This document shows, in pieces, positions 41,944 through 52,509 of a DNA stretch of 64,000 bases. Where the stretch lies: contig NZ_PCOZ01000006.1 in NCBI RefSeq assembly GCF_002979555.1, positions 62,001 to 126,000 on the forward strand, read 5' to 3'. The notes beneath the pieces are model-generated. The model had not been told where the DNA came from. It saw only the letters and a program-made list of their open reading frames with translations, and searched no databases. A program made the position numbers and the translations under genes. This DNA is from Pseudomonas sp. MYb60. Lineage in GTDB: Bacteria > Pseudomonadota > Gammaproteobacteria > Pseudomonadales > Pseudomonadaceae. Position 1 is the stretch's first letter. Each line of letters opens with the position of its first letter.

Positions 41944-44637
41944 ATGAAAAGCCAACCCGATGTCGCCCGTATGGCGGCCGAGGTAGTGACGCAGTTACCG
42001 GTGCCTTCGCGCCTCGGTATGCTGCGTTTCGAGCGGCTGAATGAGGCGAGCTGGGCTCTCTTGTACCTCGACCCCAATTGCGAACGCCAATTCGGCCTGC
42101 CGGCGGTCGAACTGTGCGCCATGATCGGCACGCCGTATGCCAGCCTGATGGAACCTCAGGCGCGTTATCAGCTGCATGATGCTATCCAGCAACAACTCAC
42201 CCTGAGTCCGCATTACCAGGTGCGCTACACCCTGCACACCCATGGCGGTCCCCTCAGCGTGCTGGAAACCGGCGAGGCCTACAAACAACACAATCGCCAC
42301 CTGCTGCGTGGCTATGTGATGGTGGTCGACGGCCACTTCAGCGATGTGCCTGCTCCGCTCCCTGCGACGGACCTGGAAAGCCAGAACAGCCGCCTGCAGA
42401 TCGCCCTGGAACTCAACCAGCGCGCGCAACAGGAGCAGTTGCAGCACCTGGAACGGGTGCGCGCCCAGCAAGAGTTGATCCTGCTGCTGGCCCGCCAGCG
42501 CTACACCACGCACAATTCGCTGCAGGAAGCCGCCGAGCTGATCACCCGCAGTGCGTGCGAAATCTATCAAGTCGACAGCGCACGCATCTGGCATCTCGAA
42601 GAGCAGCGCCTGGTACCGATTGCGGCCTATACACGCGCCGGGCAGCAGCACTATCTGCCCGCGCCCATCGACGCCAGTTCCTACCCGGACTACCTCGAAG
42701 CCTTGCACAGCAGCCGTGCCATCGACGCCACCCATGCCCTGCGCGATCCGCGCACCCATGAGCTGGCTGATGAACTGCGCTCCAAGGATATTCACGCCTT
42801 GCTCGACGCCAGCATTCGTGTGGATGGCCAGGTGGTCGGAGTGCTCTGTCTGGAACAGGGCGGCAAGCCACGTACCTGGCAGGCGGATGAAATTGCCTTC
42901 GCCGGCGAACTGGCGGACCAGTTCGCGCAAGTGATCAACAATCACAACCGCCGCGCGGCCACCAGCGCCCTGCACTTGTTTCAGCGAGCCGTGGAGCAAA
43001 GTGCCAACGCTTTTCTGCTGGTCAACTGCGACGGCGTGGTGGAATACGTCAACCCGAGTTTTACCGCGATCACCCAGTACAGCGCCGAAGAGGTTCACGG
43101 CCATCGCCTGGCCCAGTTGCCGGCGCTGGAGAACCTCAGCGAGTTGCTGTTCGACGCGCCGTCCAGCCTGGCCAAGAGCAACAGCTGGCAAGGCGAGTTC
43201 AAGAGCCGGCGCAAGAACCTCGAACCTTACTGGGGCCAGTTGTCGATTTCCAAGGTGTACGGCGACAACCGTGAGCTGACCCACTACATCGGCATCTACG
43301 AAGACATCACCCAAAGCAAGCTGGCCCAGCAGCGCATCGAGCGCCTGGCCTACACCGACAACCTGACCAACCTGGGCAACCGTCCGGCGTTCATCCGCAA
43401 CCTCGATGAACGCTTCGCCCGCGACAGCGACAGTCCGATCAGCCTGCTGCTGGTGGACATCGACAACTTCAAGCGGATCAACGACAGCCTCGGCCACCAG
43501 ACCGGCGACAAGCTGCTGATCAGCCTGGCCCGACGCCTGCGCAACAGCCTCAGCGCCGGCGGCAGCCTGGCACGGTTTGCCAGTAACGAATTCGCGGTGC
43601 TGCTGGACGACACCGACCTGGAAAGCGGCCAGCAGGTCGCCTGCCAATTGCTCGCGACCCTCGATAAACCGATGTTCGTCGACAACCAGTTGATCAGTGT
43701 CACCGGCTCCGTAGGCCTGGCCTGCGCGCCGCTGCATGGCCGCGACCCGCAGACCTTGATGCGCAACGCCGGCCTGGCCCTGCACAAGGCCAAGGCCAAC
43801 GGCAAGCACCAGGTCCAGGTGTTCACCGAAGCGCTCAACGCCGAGGCCAGCTACAAGCTGTTCGTGGAAAACAACCTGCGCCGCGCGCTCACCCAGAATG
43901 AGCTGGATGTGTTCTACCAGCCCAAGCTGTGCCTGCGCAGCGGGCGTTTGCTGGGCATGGAAGCGCTGCTGCGCTGGAACCACCCGGAAAAAGGCATGAT
44001 CCGCCCCGATCAGTTCATCAGCGTGGCGGAAGAAACCGGCCTGATCATTCCCATCGGCAAATGGATCGCGCGCCAGGCCTGCCGCATGAGCAAGCAACTG
44101 AGCGCCGCCGGCCTCGGGGACCTGCAGGTGGCGATCAACCTGTCACCCAAGCAATTCTCCGACCCGGACCTGGTGGCCTCGATTGCCACCATCCTCAAGG
44201 AGGAAGACCTGCCGGCCAACCTGCTGGAGTTGGAGCTCACCGAGGGCCTGCTGCTGGAAGCCACGGAAGACACGCGTCTGCAGCTTGATCAACTGAAGAG
44301 TTTCGGCCTGACCCTGGCCATGGATGACTTCGGTACTGGTTATTCGTCGCTCAGCTACTTGAAAAAATTCCCCATCGACATCATTAAGATCGATCGCAGT
44401 TTCATCCACGAAATCCCGGACAACCAGGACGACATGGAAATCACCTCAGCGGTGATCGCCATGGCCCACAACCTCAAGCTCAAGGTGGTGGCCGAAGGTA
44501 TCGAGACTGCCGAGCAACTGGCATTCCTGCGCCGGCATCGCTGCGATGTGGGCCAGGGCTACCTGTTCGACCGGCCGATCCCCGGGGCAGAGCTGCCGGC
44601 GATGCTCAAACGTTACCCGCGCGGGCCAATCGCCTGA
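41944..44637 (+). CDS. dipA: c-di-GMP phosphodiesterase DipA-like (PAS-GAF-PAS-GGDEF-EAL)
   Basis: 897 residues, no transmembrane helix. Order: PAS-like (~20-110), helical linker rich in Gln/Glu (~140-175), GAF (~180-325), PAS (~340-450), degenerate GGDEF (~455-615), EAL (~630-890). The GGDEF signature reads ASNEF (546-550), so cyclase activity is not expected; the EAL domain keeps Glu673 (MEALLRW), ELTEGLLLE, DDFGTGYSSLSYL and EGIET, so it should hydrolyse c-di-GMP. Size, domain order and location after aceF match PAO1 DipA/Pch (PA5017), a flagellar-pole phosphodiesterase needed for biofilm dispersion. A FliA-like promoter upstream agrees with a motility role. Start codon lacks a strong ribosome-binding site. 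Confidence 0.88.
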   Translation: MKSQPDVARMAAEVVTQLPVPSRLGMLRFERLNEASWALLYLDPNCERQFGLPAVELCAMIGTPYASLMEPQARYQLHDAIQQQLTLSPHYQVRYTLHTHGGPLSVLETGEAYKQHNRHLLRGYVMVVDGHFSDVPAPLPATDLESQNSRLQIALELNQRAQQEQLQHLERVRAQQELILLLARQRYTTHNSLQEAAELITRSACEIYQVDSARIWHLEEQRLVPIAAYTRAGQQHYLPAPIDASSYPDYLEALHSSRAIDATHALRDPRTHELADELRSKDIHALLDASIRVDGQVVGVLCLEQGGKPRTWQADEIAFAGELADQFAQVINNHNRRAATSALHLFQRAVEQSANAFLLVNCDGVVEYVNPSFTAITQYSAEEVHGHRLAQLPALENLSELLFDAPSSLAKSNSWQGEFKSRRKNLEPYWGQLSISKVYGDNRELTHYIGIYEDITQSKLAQQRIERLAYTDNLTNLGNRPAFIRNLDERFARDSDSPISLLLVDIDNFKRINDSLGHQTGDKLLISLARRLRNSLSAGGSLARFASNEFAVLLDDTDLESGQQVACQLLATLDKPMFVDNQLISVTGSVGLACAPLHGRDPQTLMRNAGLALHKAKANGKHQVQVFTEALNAEASYKLFVENNLRRALTQNELDVFYQPKLCLRSGRLLGMEALLRWNHPEKGMIRPDQFISVAEETGLIIPIGKWIARQACRMSKQLSAAGLGDLQVAINLSPKQFSDPDLVASIATILKEEDLPANLLELELTEGLLLEATEDTRLQLDQLKSFGLTLAMDDFGTGYSSLSYLKKFPIDIIKIDRSFIHEIPDNQDDMEITSAVIAMAHNLKLKVVAEGIETAEQLAFLRRHRCDVGQGYLFDRPIPGAELPAMLKRYPRGPIA

Positions 44638-44709
44638 CAGCGCTGTAACACTCGGGCACACTGGCGGTCTGACTTCTTACATTACTCAATCTGACTGAGG
44701 GGACTGATC

Positions 44710-45357
<648 letters not shown>

Positions 45358-45364
45358 AAATCCT

Positions 45365-45464
45365 TGTAGGAGCGAGCTTGCTCGCGAAAAACCTGAGCGC
45401 GACACGTTTCGTCTGAAAACACGCGTTATCGTTGACGTTTTTCGCGGGCAAGCTCGCTCCTACA
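45365..45464. repeat. REP element pair, inverted
   Basis: TGTAGGAGCGAGCTTGCTCG at 45365-45384 and its inverted match GCAAGCTCGCTCCTACA ending at 45464 flank a ~50-bp spacer. It lies between the convergent msrA and rlmJ genes and could also act as a bidirectional terminator. Confidence 0.85.
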
Positions 45465-45466
45465 GG

Positions 45467-46303
45467 TTACTCAGCGATCAGCCAATCCATCTGCCACCCG
45501 CCCTGAGTCTGCCCAAGCTTCTTGGACAGCCACGGCAGCAGCTCACGCAATTCCTCTTCCAGACCCCACGGCGGGTTGGCGATCGCCAGGCCTGAGCCGG
45601 TCAGGGTGTTGGGTGTGTCCAACGGATGCACCAGCAACTCCACACGCAGCAATTTCGGCGCGCCGGTGCCGGCCAGGTCCTGGTAGAAGCGTCGCAACAT
45701 GCGCTGGTCCTTCACCGGGTACCAGATGGCCGCAACCGTCTGGCGCATGCGGCCCACGGCTTCCTTGAGGGAAGCGGCGCAACGCTGCATCTCGTCGAGC
45801 TTTTCAAACGGCGGGTCGATCAGCATCAACGCGCGCTTCTCCGGCACCGGCAGCAGGGCGCGGGGCACATGCCAGCCTTCACCCAAGTGCACTTTGACGC
45901 GGCGATCACCCTTCATATTGTCCTTGAGCAGCACGCCATCGTCCGGGTGCTTTTCATTGAGCAACACACGGTCCTGTGGACGCGTGAGGCGCCGCGCCAG
46001 CTCTGGCGAGCCCGGGTAGTAGCGCAACTGGCCATCAGGGTTCATCTCATGCAACACGCGCATGTAGTCGGCGGTCAGTGCCGGCAAGTCGCTTGCACCC
46101 CACAGCCGGGCGATGCCTTCCAGGTACTCACCGGTGCGATTGGCCTGGTCGCCCTGCAAGTCATACAGCCCGATACCGGCATGCGTGTCGAGGTAGGCGA
46201 ACGGCTGCTCCTTGCGCGACATCAGGGCGATGAGGCGGGTCAAGGTCAGGTGTTTGAAGACGTCGGCATGGTTGCCGGCGTGAAAGGCGTGACGATAATT
46301 CAT
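45467..46303 (-). CDS. rlmJ: 23S rRNA (adenine(2030)-N6)-methyltransferase RlmJ
   Basis: 278 residues. Opens MNYRHAFHAGNHADVFKH, a family hallmark, followed by the SAM-binding LDTHAGIGLYDL and the N6-adenine methyltransferase motif IV LIDPPFE (Asp163-Pro-Pro-Phe). It methylates A2030 of 23S rRNA. Monocistronic, convergent with msrA. Length matches E. coli RlmJ (YhiR). Confidence 0.93.
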   Translation of the reverse strand: MNYRHAFHAGNHADVFKHLTLTRLIALMSRKEQPFAYLDTHAGIGLYDLQGDQANRTGEYLEGIARLWGASDLPALTADYMRVLHEMNPDGQLRYYPGSPELARRLTRPQDRVLLNEKHPDDGVLLKDNMKGDRRVKVHLGEGWHVPRALLPVPEKRALMLIDPPFEKLDEMQRCAASLKEAVGRMRQTVAAIWYPVKDQRMLRRFYQDLAGTGAPKLLRVELLVHPLDTPNTLTGSGLAIANPPWGLEEELRELLPWLSKKLGQTQGGWQMDWLIAE

Positions 46304-46376
46304 GGTTGCTCCTGCGCAGGGGGCGAAGTTTACCTTTTACGCGGGCGTTGGTGCAGTGCGGCGTGCCGGGCGGTGC

Positions 46377-46454
46377 TTATGTCGCCAACTCCGAGGACCG
46401 GTAATCGGCCAACGCGTCCTGACCGCATTCATCGCAATGGATTTCAATGAGCAC
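46377..46454 (-). CDS. Possible 25-residue Cys-containing peptide (uncertain)
   Basis: A GTG-started frame in the 292-bp gap between rlmJ and putP reads MLIEIHCDECGQDALADYRS and five more residues. The CDEC pair looks like half of a zinc knuckle. There is no clear ribosome-binding site, and the frame is closed just upstream by a stop, so this may be a gene remnant. The rest of the gap holds only the putP terminator. Confidence 0.2.
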   Translation of the reverse strand: MLIEIHCDECGQDALADYRSSELAT

Positions 46455-46525
46455 GCCCCGGATACATCAATAAATCCCTACAGAGTCGTGCCGGATTCGT
46501 CTTCGAGACGTGCCAAATCGCACAC

Positions 46526-46566
46526 AAAAAAGGCCCGCCGTCCGTAGGACGCGGGCCGTTTTTTTT
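46526..46566 (-). terminator. Rho-independent terminator of putP (bidirectional form)
   Basis: GGCCCGC-C-GTCC-GTA-GGAC-GCGGGCC forms an 11-bp stem with one bulge; flanked by AAAAAA on the left and TTTTTTT on the right, so it can act in both directions. It lies 30 bp after the putP stop on the minus strand. Confidence 0.9.
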
Positions 46567-46595
46567 AACTCATCGAACGCTCAGCGCCCGGCGAA

Positions 46596-48080
46596 TCACT
46601 TGTTGAGGTTGTAGTCTTTCTCCGCTGCATCAAAACGCTCGACCATACCGGCAGTCGGTGCGCCCATCTTGCTCACGAAGTAGATCGCCAGGCTGGCGAA
46701 GATAAAGCCTGGGATGATTTCGTACAGGCCCAGCAGTTCGAAGTGTTTCCACACGATCACGGTGATCGCGCCGACCAGGATACCGGCCAGTGCGCCGTTA
46801 CGGGTCATGCCTTTCCAGATCACCGAGATCAGCACCACAGGACCGAACGCAGCGCCGAAACCGGCCCAGGCGTAGCTCACCAGGCCCAGTACGCGGTTTT
46901 CCGGGTTGGCAGCCATGGCGATGGCGATCAGGGCGACGACCAGCACCATCAGGCGGCCGACCCACACCAGTTCAACCTGGGAAGCGTTCTTGCGCAGGAA
47001 GGTTTTGTAGAAGTCTTCGGTCAGGGCACTGGAGCACACCAACAGTTGGCAGCTCAGGGTGCTCATCACGGCCGCCAGGATGGCCGACAGCAGCACGCCA
47101 GCGATCCATGGGTTGAACAGCAGTTTGGCCAGTTCAATGAACACACGCTCGTGGTTCTCTGTCACAGGGCCCGCCACTTCCGGGTGCGCCGAGAAGTAAG
47201 CGATGCCGAAGAAACCTACAGCCACGGTGCCGCCCAGGCACAGGATCATCCAGGTCATGGAAATGCGACGCGCCTTGGCGATCGACTTCACCGAATCCGC
47301 CGCCATGAAACGCGCGAGGATGTGCGGCTGGCCGAAGTAACCCAAGCCCCAGCCCATCAGCGAGATGATGCCGATGAAGGTGGTGTTCTTCAGCATGTTG
47401 AAGTTGTCGGGGTTCTGGGCTTCGATGGCCAGGAACGTGGTGTCGACGCCACCGGTGGCGAGCAGCACGATGATCGGCGTGAGGATCAGCGCGAAGATCA
47501 TCAGGGTGGCTTGTACGGTGTCAGTCCAGCTCACCGCCAGGAAACCACCCACGAAGGTGTAGGCGATGGTCGCGGCAGCACCGGCCCACAGGGCGGTCTC
47601 GTAGGACATGCCGAAGGTGCTTTCGAACAGACGGGCGCCCGCCACGATGCCGGAAGCGCAGTAAATGGTGAAGAACACCAGGATCACGACAGCGGAGATG
47701 ATCCGCAGCAGGCCGCTTTTGTCTTCAAAACGGCTGGAGAAGTAGTCCGGCAGGGTCAGGGCGTCGCCGTTGTGTTCGGTCTGTACCCGCAGGCGACCGG
47801 CCACGAACAGCCAGTTGAGGTAGGCACCGACGATCAGGCCGATGGCGATCCAGCTTTCCGACAGGCCGGACATGTAGATCGCGCCCGGCAGGCCCATCAA
47901 CAACCAGCCGCTCATGTCGGAAGCGCCGGCCGACAGGGCCGTGACCACGCTACCCAGGCTGCGACCGCCAAGGATGTAATCGGAAAGGTTATTGGTGGAG
48001 CGATAGGCCATGAAGCCGATCAGCACCATTGCTGCGATGTAGATCACGAACGTGATCAGGGTTGGATTGCTAACGCTCAT
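46596..48080 (-). CDS. putP: Sodium/proline symporter PutP
   Basis: 494 residues, sodium:solute symporter family with about 13 transmembrane helices. Family motifs include FMAYRSTNNLSDYILGGRSLG, GASDMSGWLLMGLPGAIY (Na+/proline binding) and GWGLGYFGQPHILARFMA. Imports proline for use by PutA, which is divergent across a 459-bp control region rich in GTTGCA motifs. Length and motifs match PutP. Confidence 0.95.
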   Translation of the reverse strand: MSVSNPTLITFVIYIAAMVLIGFMAYRSTNNLSDYILGGRSLGSVVTALSAGASDMSGWLLMGLPGAIYMSGLSESWIAIGLIVGAYLNWLFVAGRLRVQTEHNGDALTLPDYFSSRFEDKSGLLRIISAVVILVFFTIYCASGIVAGARLFESTFGMSYETALWAGAAATIAYTFVGGFLAVSWTDTVQATLMIFALILTPIIVLLATGGVDTTFLAIEAQNPDNFNMLKNTTFIGIISLMGWGLGYFGQPHILARFMAADSVKSIAKARRISMTWMILCLGGTVAVGFFGIAYFSAHPEVAGPVTENHERVFIELAKLLFNPWIAGVLLSAILAAVMSTLSCQLLVCSSALTEDFYKTFLRKNASQVELVWVGRLMVLVVALIAIAMAANPENRVLGLVSYAWAGFGAAFGPVVLISVIWKGMTRNGALAGILVGAITVIVWKHFELLGLYEIIPGFIFASLAIYFVSKMGAPTAGMVERFDAAEKDYNLNK

Positions 48081-48228
48081 ATGAGTGACGCCCTGGCTTT
48101 GTTTTTATGTAGCGGCGGTCTATCAGACGACACCCACTGGAAGCAGGTAGACGTAACTGCATGCCGCGCATTTATGACTGGCGTTTCCCCAGGAAAGCCG
48201 CCAGCCGATGAACCAAACTTTTAAACTG

Positions 48229-48467
48229 GTTGCACCTTGGGCGCGAATGCTATTCAACAAAGCAAATAAGGTGCAACCAGTTTCTGGAGAATAAGTTGCA
48301 CCCTGATGTGTTTTGAAGAAAAGGCCCTGTTTTTGCTCCTTTTCGGAGCAAGAACATGGGGTCTCAGAAGCAAATGCACCAAGGCGACGCGTATTTCGTC
48401 GAGGGTGGTTTTAATTCATGCAACCCTTCGAAAATTTCATGGATAAAAAGGGTTGCACCCGGTTGCA
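48229..48467. promoter_or_regulatory. putP-putA control region with six GTTGCA (PutA-type) operator hexamers
   Basis: GTTGCA on either strand occurs at 48229-48234(+), 48272-48277(-), 48295-48300(+), 48419-48424(-), 48452-48457(+) and 48462-48467(+); most are in an extended GGTTGCACC context. GTTGCA is the hexamer bound by the ribbon-helix-helix domain of E. coli PutA. The motifs lie in two clusters, one nearer each gene, in the gap between the divergent starts (48081-48539). Confidence 0.75.
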
Positions 48468-48539
48468 CCTCTGTCACCGCAAAGCTAATCTTGCCGCCAG
48501 CTGATGCCACTCGGTAGTGGCACCCATGAGGATAACAAA

Positions 48540-51500
48540 ATGGCTACGACCACCCTTGGGGTCAAACTCGACGACCCGACCCGCGAACGCCTGAAGGCTG
48601 CCGCGACCTCCATTGATCGCACGCCACACTGGCTGATCAAGCAGGCGATTTTCAATTACCTGGAGAAACTCGAGGGTGGTGCAACCCTTACCGAGCTCAA
48701 TGGCTTGAGCAACAAGGACGCTGACGACGCCGGCGAAGTCCAGACCGACCACGCCCACCAGTGCTTCCTGGAATTTGCTGAAAGTATCCTGCCGCAATCG
48801 GTATTGCGCGCCTCGATCACTGCCGCTTACCGCCGCCCCGAGCCGGAAGTGGTCCCGATGCTGATCGAACAGGCTCGCCTGCCAGCGCCGATGGCCGAAG
48901 CCACCAACAAGTTGGCCGCCACCATTGCCGAGAAACTGCGCAATCAGAAGAGTGCTGGCGGCCGTGCCGGTATTGTTCAGGGCCTGCTGCAAGAGTTTTC
49001 CCTGTCGTCCCAGGAAGGCGTGGCCCTGATGTGCCTGGCCGAAGCGCTGCTGCGCATCCCGGACAAGGGCACCCGCGACGCGCTGATCCGCGACAAGATC
49101 AGCACCGGCAACTGGCAGCCGCACTTGGGCAACAGCCCGTCGCTGTTCGTCAACGCCGCCACCTGGGGCCTGCTGCTGACCGGCAAACTGGTGTCCACGC
49201 ATAACGAAGCGGGCCTGACCTCGTCCCTGAGCCGCATCATCGGCAAGAGCGGCGAGCCGATGATCCGCAAGGGCGTCGACATGGCCATGCGCCTGATGGG
49301 CGAGCAGTTCGTCACCGGCGAAACCATCGCCGAAGCCCTGGCCAACGCGAGCAAGTTCGAAGCCAAGGGCTTCCGTTATTCCTATGACATGCTCGGGGAA
49401 GCCGCCCTCACCGAACACGATGCCCAGAAATACCTGGCCTCTTACGAACAAGCCATTCACTCCATCGGCAAAGCCTCCCATGGCCGTGGGATCTATGAAG
49501 GCCCGGGCATCTCCATCAAGCTCTCGGCACTGCACCCGCGCTACAGCCGTGCGCAGTACGAGCGTGTGATGGATGAGCTGTACCCGCGCCTGCTGTCCCT
49601 GACCCTGCTGGCCAAGCAATACGATATCGGCCTGAACATCGACGCCGAAGAAGCCGACCGCCTGGAGCTGTCGCTGGACCTGCTCGAACGCTTGTGCTTC
49701 GAGCCGCAACTGACCGGCTGGAACGGCATCGGCTTTGTGATCCAGGCCTACCAGAAGCGTTGCCCGTATGTGATCGACTATGTCATCGACCTGGCGCGCC
49801 GCAGCCGCCATCGCCTGATGATCCGCCTGGTAAAAGGCGCGTACTGGGACAGCGAGATCAAGCGCGCCCAGGTCGAAGGCCTGGAGGGCTACCCGGTGTA
49901 TACCCGCAAGGTGTACACCGACGTTTCCTACATCGCCTGCGCACGCAAACTGCTGTCGGTACCGGAAGTCATCTACCCGCAGTTCGCCACGCACAACGCC
50001 CATACCTTGTCGGCCATCTACCATATCGCCGGTCAGAACTATTACCCGGGCCAGTACGAGTTCCAGTGCCTGCACGGCATGGGTGAACCGCTGTACGAGC
50101 AGGTTGTAGGCAAGGTTTCCGAAGGCAAGCTGAACCGTCCCTGCCGCGTGTACGCCCCGGTCGGCACGCACGAAACACTGCTGGCCTACCTGGTGCGTCG
50201 CCTGCTGGAAAACGGCGCGAATACCTCGTTCGTCAACCGCATTGCCGACCAGTCCATCTCGATTCAGGAGCTGGTGGCCGACCCAGTGGCCAGCATTGAG
50301 CAAATGGCCACGCAGGAGGGCGGCTTCGGCTTGCCGCACCCGCGCATCCCTTTGCCGCGCGACCTGTACGGCAGCGAGCGCGCCAACTCGGCCGGTATCG
50401 ACCTGGCCAACGAACACCGCCTGGCGTCGTTGTCCTGCGCCCTGCTGGCGACCGCCCACAACAACTGGAAAGCGGCGCCGATGCTCGGCTGCGCTTCCAG
50501 CGAGCAGCCAGCGGCGCCCGTACTGAACCCGTCCGACCTGCGTGACGTGGTTGGCCACGTGCAAGAGGCCACGGTCGAAGACGTCGACAACGCCATCCAA
50601 TGCGCCATCAGCGCCGGCCCGATCTGGCAGGCCACCCCGCCCGCCGAACGTGCCGCCATCCTGGAACGCGCCGCCGACCTGATGGAGGCCGAGATCCAGC
50701 CGCTGATGGGCCTGCTGGCTCGCGAAGCCGGCAAGACCTTTGCCAACGCCATCGCCGAAGTGCGTGAAGCCGTGGATTTCCTGCGCTACTACGCCGTGCA
50801 GGCACGCAATGATTTCACCAATGACGCCCACCGCCCGCTGGGTCCGGTGGTGTGCATCAGCCCGTGGAACTTCCCGCTGGCGATCTTCAGTGGCCAAGTC
50901 GCCGCTGCACTGGCCGCCGGCAACCCGGTACTGGCCAAGCCAGCCGAACAAACCCCGCTGGTGGCTGCACAGGCCGTGCGCATCCTGCTGGAAGCCGGTA
51001 TTCCGGAAGGCGTGCTGCAATTGCTGCCGGGCCAGGGCGAAAGCGTCGGTGCCCGCCTGGTAGGTGATGATCGCGTCAAAGGCGTGATGTTCACTGGCTC
51101 CACCGAAGTCGCGCGCTTGCTACAGCGTAATGTCGCTGGTCGCCTGGATGCCCAGGGCCGTCCGATCCCGCTGATCGCCGAAACCGGCGGCCAGAACGCC
51201 ATGATTGTCGACTCCTCGGCACTCACCGAGCAGGTGGTGATCGACGTGGTGTCATCGGCCTTCGACAGCGCCGGCCAGCGTTGCTCGGCCCTGCGCGTAC
51301 TGTGCCTGCAGGAAGATTCGGCAGACCGTGTGATCGAAATGCTCAAGGGCGCCATGGCGGAATGCCGCCTGGGTAACCCGGAGCGCCTGTCGGTCGACAT
51401 CGGCCCGGTGATCGACGCCGAAGCCAAGGCCGGCATCGAGAAACACATCCAGGCCATGCGCGACAAAGGCCGCAATGTGTACCAGGTGGCGATTGCCGAC

Positions 51501-52493
51501 GGCGAAGAAATCAAGCGCGGCACCTTCGTGATGCCAACCCTGATCGAGCTGGAAAGCTTCGACGAACTGCAACGCGAAATCTTCGGCCCGGTGCTGCACG
51601 TGGTGCGCTACAAGCGCAAAGAGATCGACCAGCTCATCGGCCAGATCAATGCTTCGGGCTATGGCCTGACCCTGGGCGTGCACACCCGCATCGACGAGAC
51701 CATCGCCAAGGTGATCGACAACGTCAATGCCGGTAACGTCTATGTGAACCGCAATATCGTGGGTGCTGTGGTCGGCGTGCAACCGTTCGGCGGCGAAGGC
51801 CTGTCGGGCACTGGCCCGAAAGCCGGTGGCCCGCTGTACCTGTACCGCCTGCTGTCGACACGTCCTACGGATGCCATCGAGCAATCCTTCACACGTGGCG
51901 ATGCTTTGGCGGCGCCAGATGTACGCCTGCGTGACGCCATGAGCCAGCCGCTGACTGCGCTGAAAGCCTGGGCCGACAGCAATAAGTTCAGCGACCTGAG
52001 CGCCCTGTGCAGCCAGTTCGCCGTGCAATCACAAAGCGGCATCACCCGCCAGTTGGCGGGCCCGACCGGTGAGCGCAACAGCTACGCCATCCTGCCGCGC
52101 GAACACGTGTTGTCACTCGCGGAAGTGGAAGGTGACCTGCTGACCCAACTGGCGGCGGTATTGGCCGTTGGCGGTTCGGCGGTATGGCCAGAGACTGACC
52201 TGACCAAGGCCTTGTTCCCACGCCTGCCAAAGGAAATCCAGGCGAAGATCAAGCGCGTGGCCGACTGGACCAAGGACGACGTGGTATTCGACGCAGTCCT
52301 GCACCACGGTGATTCCGATCAATTGCGTGCGGTGTGCCAGCAAGTGGCGCAACGTAGCGGTGCAATTGTCGGCGTGCATGGCTTGTCGCAAGGCGAGACG
52401 GCGATTGCGCTGGAGCGCCTGGTGATCGAGCGGGCGTTGAGCGTCAACACCGCGGCAGCAGGCGGTAACGCCAGCCTGATGACCATCGGCTAA
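48540..52493 (+). CDS. putA: Trifunctional PutA: transcriptional repressor, proline dehydrogenase, P5C/glutamate-semialdehyde dehydrogenase
   Basis: 1317 residues from the ATG at 48540 with GAGGAT at 48528-48533; a longer frame from 48504 is unsupported. Residues 1-50 are a ribbon-helix-helix DNA-binding domain (TTTLGVKLDDPTRERLKAA). Residues ~85-560 are the FAD-linked proline dehydrogenase barrel (GPGISIKLSALHPRY, RLVKGAYWDSEIKRAQ). Residues ~600-1080 are an aldehyde dehydrogenase with Glu881 (AETGGQN) and Cys915 (GQRCSALR). The tail is the usual PutA C-terminal domain that closes the channel. Oxidises proline to glutamate; represses putP and putA when proline is absent. Size fits type-B trifunctional PutA. 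Confidence 0.97.
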   Translation: MATTTLGVKLDDPTRERLKAAATSIDRTPHWLIKQAIFNYLEKLEGGATLTELNGLSNKDADDAGEVQTDHAHQCFLEFAESILPQSVLRASITAAYRRPEPEVVPMLIEQARLPAPMAEATNKLAATIAEKLRNQKSAGGRAGIVQGLLQEFSLSSQEGVALMCLAEALLRIPDKGTRDALIRDKISTGNWQPHLGNSPSLFVNAATWGLLLTGKLVSTHNEAGLTSSLSRIIGKSGEPMIRKGVDMAMRLMGEQFVTGETIAEALANASKFEAKGFRYSYDMLGEAALTEHDAQKYLASYEQAIHSIGKASHGRGIYEGPGISIKLSALHPRYSRAQYERVMDELYPRLLSLTLLAKQYDIGLNIDAEEADRLELSLDLLERLCFEPQLTGWNGIGFVIQAYQKRCPYVIDYVIDLARRSRHRLMIRLVKGAYWDSEIKRAQVEGLEGYPVYTRKVYTDVSYIACARKLLSVPEVIYPQFATHNAHTLSAIYHIAGQNYYPGQYEFQCLHGMGEPLYEQVVGKVSEGKLNRPCRVYAPVGTHETLLAYLVRRLLENGANTSFVNRIADQSISIQELVADPVASIEQMATQEGGFGLPHPRIPLPRDLYGSERANSAGIDLANEHRLASLSCALLATAHNNWKAAPMLGCASSEQPAAPVLNPSDLRDVVGHVQEATVEDVDNAIQCAISAGPIWQATPPAERAAILERAADLMEAEIQPLMGLLAREAGKTFANAIAEVREAVDFLRYYAVQARNDFTNDAHRPLGPVVCISPWNFPLAIFSGQVAAALAAGNPVLAKPAEQTPLVAAQAVRILLEAGIPEGVLQLLPGQGESVGARLVGDDRVKGVMFTGSTEVARLLQRNVAGRLDAQGRPIPLIAETGGQNAMIVDSSALTEQVVIDVVSSAFDSAGQRCSALRVLCLQEDSADRVIEMLKGAMAECRLGNPERLSVDIGPVIDAEAKAGIEKHIQAMRDKGRNVYQVAIADGEEIKRGTFVMPTLIELESFDELQREIFGPVLHVVRYKRKEIDQLIGQINASGYGLTLGVHTRIDETIAKVIDNVNAGNVYVNRNIVGAVVGVQPFGGEGLSGTGPKAGGPLYLYRLLSTRPTDAIEQSFTRGDALAAPDVRLRDAMSQPLTALKAWADSNKFSDLSALCSQFAVQSQSGITRQLAGPTGERNSYAILPREHVLSLAEVEGDLLTQLAAVLAVGGSAVWPETDLTKALFPRLPKEIQAKIKRVADWTKDDVVFDAVLHHGDSDQLRAVCQQVAQRSGAIVGVHGLSQGETAIALERLVIERALSVNTAAAGGNASLMTIG

Positions 52494-52509
52494 ACGCAGT
52501 AACCCATGC

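Noticed and set aside
48474..51020. 848-codon open frame antisense to putA
   Set aside because: A codon-bias shadow of putA; low-complexity Gln/Val/His-rich translation without domain features.
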